Assembly: GCA_025354985.1 (NCBI GenBank)
Contig: JANXLU010000053.1
Coordinates: forward strand, 1-64,000
DNA length: 64,000 nucleotides
Direction of reading: 5' to 3'
Origin: Chloroflexota bacterium
GTDB taxonomy: Bacteria; Chloroflexota; Anaerolineae; J036; Brachytrichaceae
Position 1 is the first letter of the stretch; each line of letters starts with the position of its first letter. Under the pieces are notes generated by a model. It had not been told where the DNA came from. It saw nothing but the letters and a program-made list of their open reading frames with translations, and ran no database searches. Positions 55,214 through 63,200 of the stretch are shown here, one piece after another. The translations under genes and the position numbers were made by a program.

Positions 55214-55252
55214 TTGCCCTATAATATTCCGATGCAGGCAGGTACAGGGCAA
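55214..55252 (+). promoter_or_regulatory. Promoter and inverted repeat of the ABC importer operon
   Basis: TATAAT at 55220-55225 is flanked by TTGCCCT (55214-55220) and AGGGCAA (55246-55252). The repeat spans the expected transcription start, so a repressor bound there would block initiation. A leader of about 105 nt follows and ends with AAGAGGAG before the ATG at 55335; I see no known riboswitch in it. Confidence 0.5.
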
Positions 55253-55334
55253 ATATCCCCAGTGGCGACCCTCGTTGTTCGTCCGCCCATTTATGTACTC
55301 GATGCCAGCCAAATAACCACAAGAGGAGAATAAA

Positions 55335-57161
55335 ATGTCAAAAAACCGTATACCGATTTTGATGACGGTGTCAGTTGCCACATCCGTGATGTTGGCGGCT
55401 TGCGCCCCTGCCGCCCCCCCGCCCGCCGCCCCTGCGGCCACGGTAGCACCGGCCGCGCCCGCGGCAACAGCCGCGCCAGCCGCCACCGCAGTGCCTGCAG
55501 CTCCGGCCGGCAAGCGCGGCAGCGGCGGAACCCTTAAGATCCTGTATTGGCAAGCACCGACCATTTTGAACTCATATCTGGCTTCGGGCACCAAGGACTT
55601 TGATGCCGCCCGCCTGATACAAGAGCCCCTGGCTGCGGTTGATCCAGACGGCAACATTGTCCCGGTGTTGGCCACCGAAGTGCCCACGGAGGCAAACGGG
55701 GGTTTCACCAAGGACAAGATGAGCATCACTTGGAAGATCAAGCCTGGTGTTAAATGGCATGATGGCACCGATTTCACCGCGGATGATCTGAAATTTAGCT
55801 ATGACTATTGCATCGACAAGGCCACCGGGTGCGTGAACATTGGCCGCTTTACTCCCATTGACAAATTTGAAGTGATCAATCCATTGACGATCAAATTGAC
55901 CTTCAAGCAGCCAAACGCATATCCGTGGCAGGCTTTTGTCGGCTCGAACGGCTACGTTTTGCAGAAGAAGCAGTTTGCAAACTGCATTGGCGATAAGGCC
56001 AGCAAGGATGCGGATTGTCAGAAAGCCAACAACGCTCCTATTGGTACAGGCCCTTTCAAACTACGCGACTTCAAGAGTGGTGACGTGGTGACCTATGATT
56101 TCAACCCCAATTATCACGTTGCCGACAAACCCTTCTTCAAGGAAGTGATCTTTAAGGGCGGCGGTGATGCCCCCAGCGCGGCGCGTGCAGTGTTCCAGAC
56201 TGGTGATACGGATTATGGATGGAATCTGCAGGTGGAAGCCAAGATTCTGGCTGATCTTCAGACAGGCGGCAAAGGCACGTTGCGAACATCTGTCGGCCCC
56301 AATGTCGAACGCATCATGTATCAACCCACCGACATCTCACCCGAGGCCGGCGATAAGCGCGGCGAACTGGGCACGCAACACCCGTTCTTTAGCGACGTCA
56401 ATGTTCGCAAGGCCTTCAGCATTGTCATTGACAAGAAGGTGATGTCCGAGAGCCTATATGGTCCGGCCGGCGACCCAACGTGCGAGTTGATTACATGGGC
56501 CCCCTATATAAGCGCAGACAAACTGTTTGGCGGTCGCAATGACTGCACCAAGCCCGACTTTGATACCGCTGGCAAGCTTCTCGATGATGCCGGCTGGAAG
56601 AAGGGCGCAGATGGTATCCGCGAGAAGGGCGGCAAGAAGATGCACGTGATATTCAATACCAGCGTAAACGCGCTTCGCCAAAAGGAACAGGCTTTGATGA
56701 AGGATGCCTGGACCAAGCTCGGCGTGGATGTTGAGCTCAAGGCGACTGATGCCGGCGTCTACTTTGGTGCGGGCCCAAGCAGCAATGACAATATTGCCAA
56801 GTTCTTTGTCGATATTCAGATGTATACCAATGGCGCCGGCGTGCCGGATGCCACGGTGTATATGTGTGGGTTCGCAAGTGAGTTTGTGGCTCAAAAGGCC
56901 AACAGCTGGGGTGGCGAAAACAACCTGCGTTATCAGAGCAAGGATTACGATGCCTTGTGCAGTGCAATGAAGGCAGAGCAGGATCCGGCCAAGGCTAAGG
57001 ATCTTGCCCTGAAAATGAATGACCTTCTTGTTGCCAAGGACTACGCCATTGCGCCGCTGATCGCGCGCAAAAACGTGTCAGGTATGGCCAAGGATCTCAA
57101 GGGCATCAACATGAGTGCCTGGGATTCCGAGATGTGGAACATCGCCGACTGGTCCAGATAG
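55335..57161 (+). CDS. ABC importer substrate-binding lipoprotein (family 5)
   Basis: A 608-residue SBP_bac_5 lipoprotein that binds peptides, opines or oligosaccharides outside the cell. Signal with lipobox MLAAC, then a 40-residue Ala/Pro linker (AAPPPAAPAATVAPAAPAA), then the binding domain (VKWHDGTDFTADDLKFSYDY is the family signature). Ribosome site AAGAGGAG. The linked permeases start 68 bp downstream after a stem-loop. The neighbouring sugar enzymes suggest a carbohydrate ligand. Confidence 0.9.
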   Translation: MSKNRIPILMTVSVATSVMLAACAPAAPPPAAPAATVAPAAPAATAAPAATAVPAAPAGKRGSGGTLKILYWQAPTILNSYLASGTKDFDAARLIQEPLAAVDPDGNIVPVLATEVPTEANGGFTKDKMSITWKIKPGVKWHDGTDFTADDLKFSYDYCIDKATGCVNIGRFTPIDKFEVINPLTIKLTFKQPNAYPWQAFVGSNGYVLQKKQFANCIGDKASKDADCQKANNAPIGTGPFKLRDFKSGDVVTYDFNPNYHVADKPFFKEVIFKGGGDAPSAARAVFQTGDTDYGWNLQVEAKILADLQTGGKGTLRTSVGPNVERIMYQPTDISPEAGDKRGELGTQHPFFSDVNVRKAFSIVIDKKVMSESLYGPAGDPTCELITWAPYISADKLFGGRNDCTKPDFDTAGKLLDDAGWKKGADGIREKGGKKMHVIFNTSVNALRQKEQALMKDAWTKLGVDVELKATDAGVYFGAGPSSNDNIAKFFVDIQMYTNGAGVPDATVYMCGFASEFVAQKANSWGGENNLRYQSKDYDALCSAMKAEQDPAKAKDLALKMNDLLVAKDYAIAPLIARKNVSGMAKDLKGINMSAWDSEMWNIADWSR

Positions 57162-57179
57162 TTCAATCAAACAAAATAA

Positions 57180-57222
57180 TTCAACGTTGCGTGCTCACCA
57201 TCCATGAGTACGCAACGTTGAA
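57180..57222 (+). repeat. Inverted repeat between binding-protein and permease genes
   Basis: Thirteen-base perfect arms (57180-57192 and 57210-57222) around a 17-base loop, with no T run after. In this position such hairpins usually protect the upstream message or limit transcription into the permease genes, so that binding protein exceeds permease. Confidence 0.75.
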
Positions 57223-57228
57223 CGAAAA

Positions 57229-58200
57229 ATGGCCACCTATTTTGTTCGTCGCATATTGATCGCCATACCCACGCTGGTTGCGATTAGTTTCGTAATTTTT
57301 GCACTTCTAGCGCTGGCACCGGGAGACCCCATGGCCCAATTTGCCACGAATCCAGAGGTACCGCCGGCTGTTCGCGAACAATTGCGTGCCTCGCTTGGGT
57401 TGGATCAGCCCATGCCGGTTCGGTATGTCAAGTGGCTGTTCGCCCTGGCGCAAGGTGACCTCGGTTGGTCGTTTGCGGCGCGCATGCCGGTGGTTGAATT
57501 CCTGGCCCAACGCCTGCCGCAAACGCTCGCAGTGGTCGGCGTCGCCTATCTGGTGTCCATCATTATTGCGGTGCCGGTTGGCGTGTTTACGGCTGCCCGC
57601 CCGAAATCATGGCTTAGTCACATTGTGTCGGTGGTATCGATGGCCGGCATTTCGTTACCCACGTTTCTAAGCGGCACCATCTTATTGCTCATATTCAGTG
57701 TGCTTTTGCGAGATTCGCCATTTCAGTTGCCCATGATCTACGATACACAGCTAAAGGTCAAGGATTTTGCCTCGCTGTTGCAACAATTTCGCCAAAGTCT
57801 GATGCCAATCATTGTCCTGGCCTTGTTTAACGCGGGTGCCATGACCAGATTCGTGCGATCTGCCATGTTGGAAAACTTGCCGCTGGATTATGTGCGCACC
57901 GCGCGCGCCAAAGGCCTGACCGAGGGTGTGGTGATCCTCAAACACACACTGCGCAACAGTCTGATCCCGGTGGTCACGTTGGTTGCCGTGGGTGCGCCAG
58001 CTGTGTTTGCCGGGGCGATCATTACCGAGCAAATCTTTCGCGTCAACGGCATCGGCGAGTTGTTGATCACATCCATCCAGCGCAGTGATACTCCCGTTGT
58101 CATGGCGATCGTGTTTATCTTTGCCGTGCTGGTGGTTCTAAGTTCGCTGATTGCGGACGTGTGCTACGGGCTTTTGGATCCCCGCATTAAACTCAGCTAA
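57229..58200 (+). CDS. ABC importer permease, DppB-like
   Basis: A 323-residue permease with six helices, typical N-terminus (FVRRILIAIPTLVAISFVIF) and the coupling loop EAA motif (YVRTARAKGLTEGVVILKH). First of two permeases forming the membrane channel of the importer. The ATP-binding subunits are not in this window. It ends immediately before the next gene (TAAATG). Confidence 0.9.
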   Translation: MATYFVRRILIAIPTLVAISFVIFALLALAPGDPMAQFATNPEVPPAVREQLRASLGLDQPMPVRYVKWLFALAQGDLGWSFAARMPVVEFLAQRLPQTLAVVGVAYLVSIIIAVPVGVFTAARPKSWLSHIVSVVSMAGISLPTFLSGTILLLIFSVLLRDSPFQLPMIYDTQLKVKDFASLLQQFRQSLMPIIVLALFNAGAMTRFVRSAMLENLPLDYVRTARAKGLTEGVVILKHTLRNSLIPVVTLVAVGAPAVFAGAIITEQIFRVNGIGELLITSIQRSDTPVVMAIVFIFAVLVVLSSLIADVCYGLLDPRIKLS

Positions 58201-59139
58201 ATGGCAACAATTGCAAAACCGTTACCTGCCGCAGGGTTGCAAATTCGTACCAGCCAACCCCGGATTCGATCCAATGCTGAATTGGCAAGAAAGCGTTTTA
58301 GTAAAAATACGCTGGCCATGTTTGGCCTGATTACCGTGTTGCTACTGCTTGCCATTGTCATGATCGGGCCGTTTATTTACACGGTGTCCCCGATCAAAAC
58401 GGATCCGCTAAAGACCGGCTTGGAGCCGTTTGGACAGTATATTTTTGGCACTGATGATGTCGGTCGCGACATGCTCGCGCGTGTGCTTTTTGGCGGGCGG
58501 ATTTCGCTCGCGGTTGGTTTGGCCGCCATGCTTATTTCGATCACGGTTGGCACCGTCGTTGGAGCATTCGCCGGTTTCTTTGGCGGGGCGCTGGATTTTG
58601 GCCTCATGCGCGTCACGGATTTGTTTCAATCACTTCCGGTTGTGCCGCTACTGTTACTGGTTACGTTCCTGTTTCGCGATACTGTGCGCAAGGCGTTTGG
58701 CCCGGAGCTTGGTATATTCCTGATTATCGTTACTGTCATCGGGGCTCTAAATTGGATGACCAACGCCAGGCTGGTGCGCAGCTCATTTCTGTCTTTGAAA
58801 AACCTTGAGTTTGTCGAGGCATCGCGGGCGCTTGGTCAGAATCGCCTGCCGATCATGTTCAAGCACATCCTACCCAATGCCGTTGGCCCCATCATCGTCG
58901 CGGCCACATTAAACATTGGTCAGGCCATTTTGACCGAATCAACCGTCTCTTTTCTTGGGCTTGGCTTTCCACCCGATGTGCCCACATGGGGCAGCCTTGC
59001 AGCCCTTGGTCGCGATTGGATCGGCATAGCCTCGCACATCATCCTTATACCGGCCACCTTTATCTTCCTTACTACGTTGGCGGTCAATTTCGCCGGTGAT
59101 GGTCTGCGGGATGCGCTGGACCCGCGCTCGAAGCGCTAA
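58201..59139 (+). CDS. ABC importer permease, DppC-like
   Basis: A 312-residue permease of the OppC/DppC type, with an N-terminal helix, the loop DDVGRDMLARVLFGGRIS and the coupling EAA motif (FVEASRALGQNRLPIMFKH). The ATG touches the stop of the previous gene. It ends 1 bp before the convergent dehydratase gene. Confidence 0.9.
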   Translation: MATIAKPLPAAGLQIRTSQPRIRSNAELARKRFSKNTLAMFGLITVLLLLAIVMIGPFIYTVSPIKTDPLKTGLEPFGQYIFGTDDVGRDMLARVLFGGRISLAVGLAAMLISITVGTVVGAFAGFFGGALDFGLMRVTDLFQSLPVVPLLLLVTFLFRDTVRKAFGPELGIFLIIVTVIGALNWMTNARLVRSSFLSLKNLEFVEASRALGQNRLPIMFKHILPNAVGPIIVAATLNIGQAILTESTVSFLGLGFPPDVPTWGSLAALGRDWIGIASHIILIPATFIFLTTLAVNFAGDGLRDALDPRSKR

Positions 59140-59140
59140 A

Positions 59141-60268
59141 TTAGCTCAAGGTCACATCGGAATATTTGGCCAGTCCATCGGGATCTATCGTTATCCCAAG
59201 GCCGGGTCTGGTCGGGATTTTGAGCAAACCCTCGTCATCCAATTCAAATGGGGTGGTGACGATCTCCTCTATGTAGGGTGAGGGTGTGAGGTATTCGACC
59301 CATCGCGCCACAGGTACTGCTGCTGCCAGGGCCAGATCGGCGGCCAGCCCAACCGCCGTGTTCCAACCATGGGGCACCCAAAGCACATTGTGATCCTGAC
59401 ACATCCAGGCAATACGACGCGCCTCGCTCAGCCCGCCGCATTTGGTGCAATCCGGTTGGATAATGTCGAGCGCATTCCGCGCGATCCATGGCGCAAAGGA
59501 TTGCCTGCGGGTAAAAACCTCGCAGCTTGCAATCGGCACCGGCGAGTGTTCGCGCAGCTTGACATAACCCTCAATGTCATCCGGCGGGAGTGCCTCTTCA
59601 AACCAGGTGATGTCATAATCCTTGAGCATGCGAGCGGTTTCTATCGCCCACTTATAGCTGTGCGGCCAAAATTGTTCGCTCCCACCCGCGTCCACCATCA
59701 GTTCCACATCCGGGCCAACCGTATCTCTGGCCGTTTTCACCAGTAATTCATCCAGCTTGTTGCTCACCCGGCCAAATGGTCGCCAACCCATTTTGATGGC
59801 CTTGAACCCGCGCGCCGTAGTCGCACGCAGCGTATCGCGGAGTTTTGCCGGTTCGTCAAACAGGATCGATCCATATGGTTTGATCCGGTCACGATAAATG
59901 CCTCCCAGCAGCCTTGAAACCGGTTGATTCGTGACTTTACCGAGTATGTCCCACAAGGCGATGTCTATCCCGCTGATGGCGTGTTCCACGCTGCCACCGC
60001 GCCCTTGCCAGAAGGCCATCTGCCTCAGCCTTTCGCTCACCCGTTCCGGCTCAAGTGCGTTCTCACCAACACTCCATGGACGCAATAGCTGCAAAGCGCC
60101 TTCGACAAGCGCACCGCTAGTGAATACACTTCCGATTCCCATCACGCCTTCGTCGGTCATCACCTCGATAAGTGTGTGCAGGTTGTTGGCGGGGTCAAAG
60201 TCATGAGTCCAACCACCGTCCGGCGTTTTACCACGCAACGGGATGGCTCGTATGGTTTGTATGTTCAT
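59141..60268 (-). CDS. Enolase-superfamily dehydratase (mandelate racemase/MLE group)
   Basis: A 375-residue enzyme of the enolase superfamily. Seen are the lid domain, a Lys in GFKAIKMGW, the metal ligands in VDAGGSE, WFEEAL and PIASCE, and the C-terminal WVPHGWNT with a His. Members dehydrate acid sugars such as galactonate, rhamnonate or glucarate. The neighbouring uptake and sugar genes support this. TATGAT ends 8 nt before the ATG, sharing its bases with the divergent promoter. Confidence 0.85.
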   Translation of the reverse strand: MNIQTIRAIPLRGKTPDGGWTHDFDPANNLHTLIEVMTDEGVMGIGSVFTSGALVEGALQLLRPWSVGENALEPERVSERLRQMAFWQGRGGSVEHAISGIDIALWDILGKVTNQPVSRLLGGIYRDRIKPYGSILFDEPAKLRDTLRATTARGFKAIKMGWRPFGRVSNKLDELLVKTARDTVGPDVELMVDAGGSEQFWPHSYKWAIETARMLKDYDITWFEEALPPDDIEGYVKLREHSPVPIASCEVFTRRQSFAPWIARNALDIIQPDCTKCGGLSEARRIAWMCQDHNVLWVPHGWNTAVGLAADLALAAAVPVARWVEYLTPSPYIEEIVTTPFELDDEGLLKIPTRPGLGITIDPDGLAKYSDVTLS

Positions 60269-60275
60269 TTCTGTG

Positions 60276-60282
60276 TATCATA
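60276..60282. promoter_or_regulatory. Palindromic shared -10 element between divergent genes
   Basis: TATCATA serves both strands: TATCAT on plus (60276-60281) and TATGAT on minus (60282 to 60277). Each ends exactly 8 nt before a start codon (ATG 60290 and ATG 60268). The start codons are 21 bp apart, the closest in the window. No convincing -35 is visible on either side. Confidence 0.7.
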
Positions 60283-60289
60283 CGATGTC

Positions 60290-61057
60290 ATGAGTGCGCT
60301 TCGTTTTGCATATAGCACCATCAATTGGGGAGAATTTTGTGATCTGGCCGGATGCCTGGCAGAGATTCGAGTTACAGGCTGGACCGCAGTAGAGCTGTTC
60401 GCTCACTCGTTGGAGTGGATGGGGATGCCCAAACAGTTACATGAGGTGTTGGGTTCATTGCACCCGGCCACGCTGTTTGGTTCCGTTGAGTTGCCTGCAA
60501 GCGAGCGCCAGCGGGTCATTCACAAACACCGGATCGATTATTGCGCCGCCATTGGGGCCGACGCCTATGGATTGGTGGGCGCGGGGCGTCCGCGGCATCG
60601 TCCCCCAACGTCCAGCGAGATTCATGATCTTGCCGATTTATGCGAAGACTTGGCCACATATGGCGTTGATCACGGAGTCACGGTTGCCTATCATCCTCAC
60701 ACGCGGTGCACGGTTCAATATGCCCATGAAATTGACGAATTGCTGTCCGCTACGCGCCACCTGACGTTGTGCCTGGATGTTTCCCATGTCGCGCTGGTTG
60801 GTGAGGATCCACTGGCGCATATCACCAAGTATCGCGACAGACTGGGCTACATTCACTTAAAGGATTGGGGGCGCGGCGACTTTGTGGAGTTGGGCCGTGG
60901 CGCCCTGGGTCTGGACTTTGGTGCCTGTCTTGCTCTGTTGCAGAGGCAATCTTTTACCGGTTGGATCGTCATCGAACAAAGCACCAGCGATGTGTCGGCG
61001 GTGCACAGCGCACAGCTAAACGCGGCATATATCAAAGGTATGGGATACACGCTATGA
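60290..61057 (+). CDS. Sugar phosphate isomerase/epimerase (xylose isomerase-like)
   Basis: A 255-residue TIM barrel of the AP-endonuclease 2/xylose isomerase family. Metal-binding residues are seen in the HPH of YHPHTRC, in LDVSHVA and HLKDWG, and a final Glu in VIEQS. It probably interconverts a keto and aldo sugar or inositol-type intermediate. Its start at 60290 is 8 nt after the shared -10 box. It overlaps the next gene by 4 bp (ATGA). Confidence 0.8.
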   Translation: MSALRFAYSTINWGEFCDLAGCLAEIRVTGWTAVELFAHSLEWMGMPKQLHEVLGSLHPATLFGSVELPASERQRVIHKHRIDYCAAIGADAYGLVGAGRPRHRPPTSSEIHDLADLCEDLATYGVDHGVTVAYHPHTRCTVQYAHEIDELLSATRHLTLCLDVSHVALVGEDPLAHITKYRDRLGYIHLKDWGRGDFVELGRGALGLDFGACLALLQRQSFTGWIVIEQSTSDVSAVHSAQLNAAYIKGMGYTL

Positions 61058-62244
61058 CGTTGACGCTTGGGTTGTTCGGAGCCGGGGTCATGGGTCAGCG
61101 CCACATCAAAGGCCTGGCCAAACTTCGGAATATTGGCCAACAAGCGTTTCGTATTGTTGGCATTTGTGACTTAATCCCGGAATCCGCGAATAAAGCGGCA
61201 GATCTTGCGGAGGAATTATTGGGGAACAGACCGGTAATTTATCCCAATTTCGCGAGCATGCATCGCGAAAACAGGTTGGATGCCATCACGCTGACCACCA
61301 TGCCAAACACGCATGTGGCACTCGGTATCGAGGCCTTTTCTGCCGGTGTTCATGTGCTATGTGAGAAACCAGTTGCCACGACGGTAAAAAGCAGTTGGGA
61401 ATTGGTGCACGCCGGTCGTGCAGCAGGGCGAAAGCTTGCGATTGCCGAGAACTATCGCCGGGACCCGATGAACCGGCTTGGCAAGGCATTGTTGGATGCC
61501 GGTGTCATTGGGCATCCCTATTTGATGGTTCAGTCCTCGTCCGGCAGTGGTGAGCAGGTGATTATCACGCCCTGGCGGCATCTAAAGAAATTCTGCGGCA
61601 TTGCAGTTGACATGGGCGTGCACTACACAGACATTCTGGAGTATTACCTTGGCGCTGTCAGCTCGGTAGTGGGCCTGACTGACATCATCGATGTGGTGCG
61701 TATCGGCTCGAATGGCTCAAAACATCCGGTTGACGCCGAGGACTTGGTTGCCGGTTCCCTGCGCTTTGCCAGTGGTGCAGTGGGTCACTTTCTGCTCAAT
61801 TGCGCCGGACGTGGAGAGGGTCACTTTACCCGTGCAATTTACGGCACAGGCGGTTCGCTTATCCTGCCTCCCGACCGCAGCGGTCAACCCGTTCAATTGG
61901 TTCAGCGACGCTCGGGAGCGGACGTACGCGTCGCAAATGACGATGTGTTGTCGCTGGTGCCCCGGTTCTCGCTGGATGAGACCACGGCTGCACTATTTGG
62001 CGGACGCCGGTTGGTGAAGTACGACTTGCCGTGGGTCGATATAGATGCAAACCTGTTGGCCATTGAATATGCTGACTTTGCGAGCGCCATCAGTCAGGAC
62101 CATGAGCCCGAAGTCAATGGAGAGATGGGTCTGCGATCCCTGGCGCTGATGTATGGATTTCTCGAATCTCAACGTTCGGGGGCCATGCTATCGGCCACCG
62201 ACCTCGTGAGCGGCGCGGTGTCAAAATATCAAGACGAATTGTAG
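61054..62244 (+). CDS. Gfo/Idh/MocA family dehydrogenase
   Basis: A 396-residue NAD(P)-dependent sugar dehydrogenase: GLFGAGVMGQRHI Rossmann motif, then CEKPVATTVKSS with the catalytic Lys, and the C-terminal VDMGVHYTDILEY with a His. It fits a sugar or inositol oxidation step. Coupled by overlap to the upstream isomerase gene and 11 bp before the next. Confidence 0.85.
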   Translation: MTLTLGLFGAGVMGQRHIKGLAKLRNIGQQAFRIVGICDLIPESANKAADLAEELLGNRPVIYPNFASMHRENRLDAITLTTMPNTHVALGIEAFSAGVHVLCEKPVATTVKSSWELVHAGRAAGRKLAIAENYRRDPMNRLGKALLDAGVIGHPYLMVQSSSGSGEQVIITPWRHLKKFCGIAVDMGVHYTDILEYYLGAVSSVVGLTDIIDVVRIGSNGSKHPVDAEDLVAGSLRFASGAVGHFLLNCAGRGEGHFTRAIYGTGGSLILPPDRSGQPVQLVQRRSGADVRVANDDVLSLVPRFSLDETTAALFGGRRLVKYDLPWVDIDANLLAIEYADFASAISQDHEPEVNGEMGLRSLALMYGFLESQRSGAMLSATDLVSGAVSKYQDEL

Positions 62245-62255
62245 CAACCGGTATC

Positions 62256-63200
62256 ATGATGTTTCCCTGGCAGTCCGATTGCGAGTTTGGGGTGGTGCAT
62301 CCGCTGGCCTTTCTGGCCTGCAGAAACGGTGAAGGTCCGGTAATCGAAACATTAACGAAGATCGTTGAAGATACGACCTTTGGAGCAGTGGAGATTGCGC
62401 CCCCCCGTGATCCGGCGATACGCGCGGCCGCACGCAGCCTGTTGGCAGCTGGCAAACTAACGGTGGTGTATCTGCCCGTGCTTCCGATCCTGCTGGAAGA
62501 CCTGGCGCTGGGAAATGTTGAAACCGGCAGACGGCAGGCGGCCATGACAAGGCTGCGGGAGTTGTTGGATGAGGCCATCGCATTTGATGCGCCTCTTGCC
62601 ATGATTATGGCTCCCCGTGACGTGCCGGTGATCGAGCGGCCTGCGGCGTTGGCGAGGTTTTGCGAGGATGTGCAGTCCCTTTGTGACTATGCCGACGCAC
62701 AGTCGCGGCGCACCAGACTTCATATTACGCTTGAGAATTTCGATCGGGATGTCGAAAAAAAGCGACTGATCGGCCCTTCTGTCGAGGCGGCGAGCTTTGC
62801 CGATTCGGTTGACCGCGCCAATTTTGGCCTGACAATTGACTTGAGCCACCTTCCCATGTTGAAGGAAACGCCGGAACAGGCTCTGCGTGCCGCCGGCAAA
62901 CATCTGATCCACGCACATATCGGGAACTGCGTGATTGACCACCCCGGGAGCAAGTTATTTGGGGACTTTCATCCACGGTTTGGGCATCCGGAAGGCGTCA
63001 ATGACCTGCCGCAAGTAGTCGATTTTTTAACGCAGCTGGTCCGGGTTGACTATTTCGCCCGGGTGCGTGCACGGCTTGGAATGTCGCCCATCCTGTCTAT
63101 GGAGATTCGTCAGAGTGATGAATCCAGTGAAGTTGTGCTTGCAAATGGCAAACGTACGTTTATGCGGGCGTGGGCGGCCGCTCATCAACAAACATCATGA
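62256..63200 (+). CDS. Sugar phosphate isomerase/epimerase (TIM barrel)
   Basis: A 314-residue second xylose-isomerase-like TIM barrel with metal residues in TLENFDRD, IDLSHLP, HAHIGNC and SMEIRQ. It differs from the first in the N-terminal region and probably acts at another step. The ATG at 62256 is followed by a second at 62259. It overlaps the next gene (ATGA). Confidence 0.8.
   Translation: MMFPWQSDCEFGVVHPLAFLACRNGEGPVIETLTKIVEDTTFGAVEIAPPRDPAIRAAARSLLAAGKLTVVYLPVLPILLEDLALGNVETGRRQAAMTRLRELLDEAIAFDAPLAMIMAPRDVPVIERPAALARFCEDVQSLCDYADAQSRRTRLHITLENFDRDVEKKRLIGPSVEAASFADSVDRANFGLTIDLSHLPMLKETPEQALRAAGKHLIHAHIGNCVIDHPGSKLFGDFHPRFGHPEGVNDLPQVVDFLTQLVRVDYFARVRARLGMSPILSMEIRQSDESSEVVLANGKRTFMRAWAAAHQQTS

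Noticed and set aside
55226-55334. Riboswitch in the importer leader
   Set aside because: The 105-nt leader shows no known conserved riboswitch core and only short, weak pairings.
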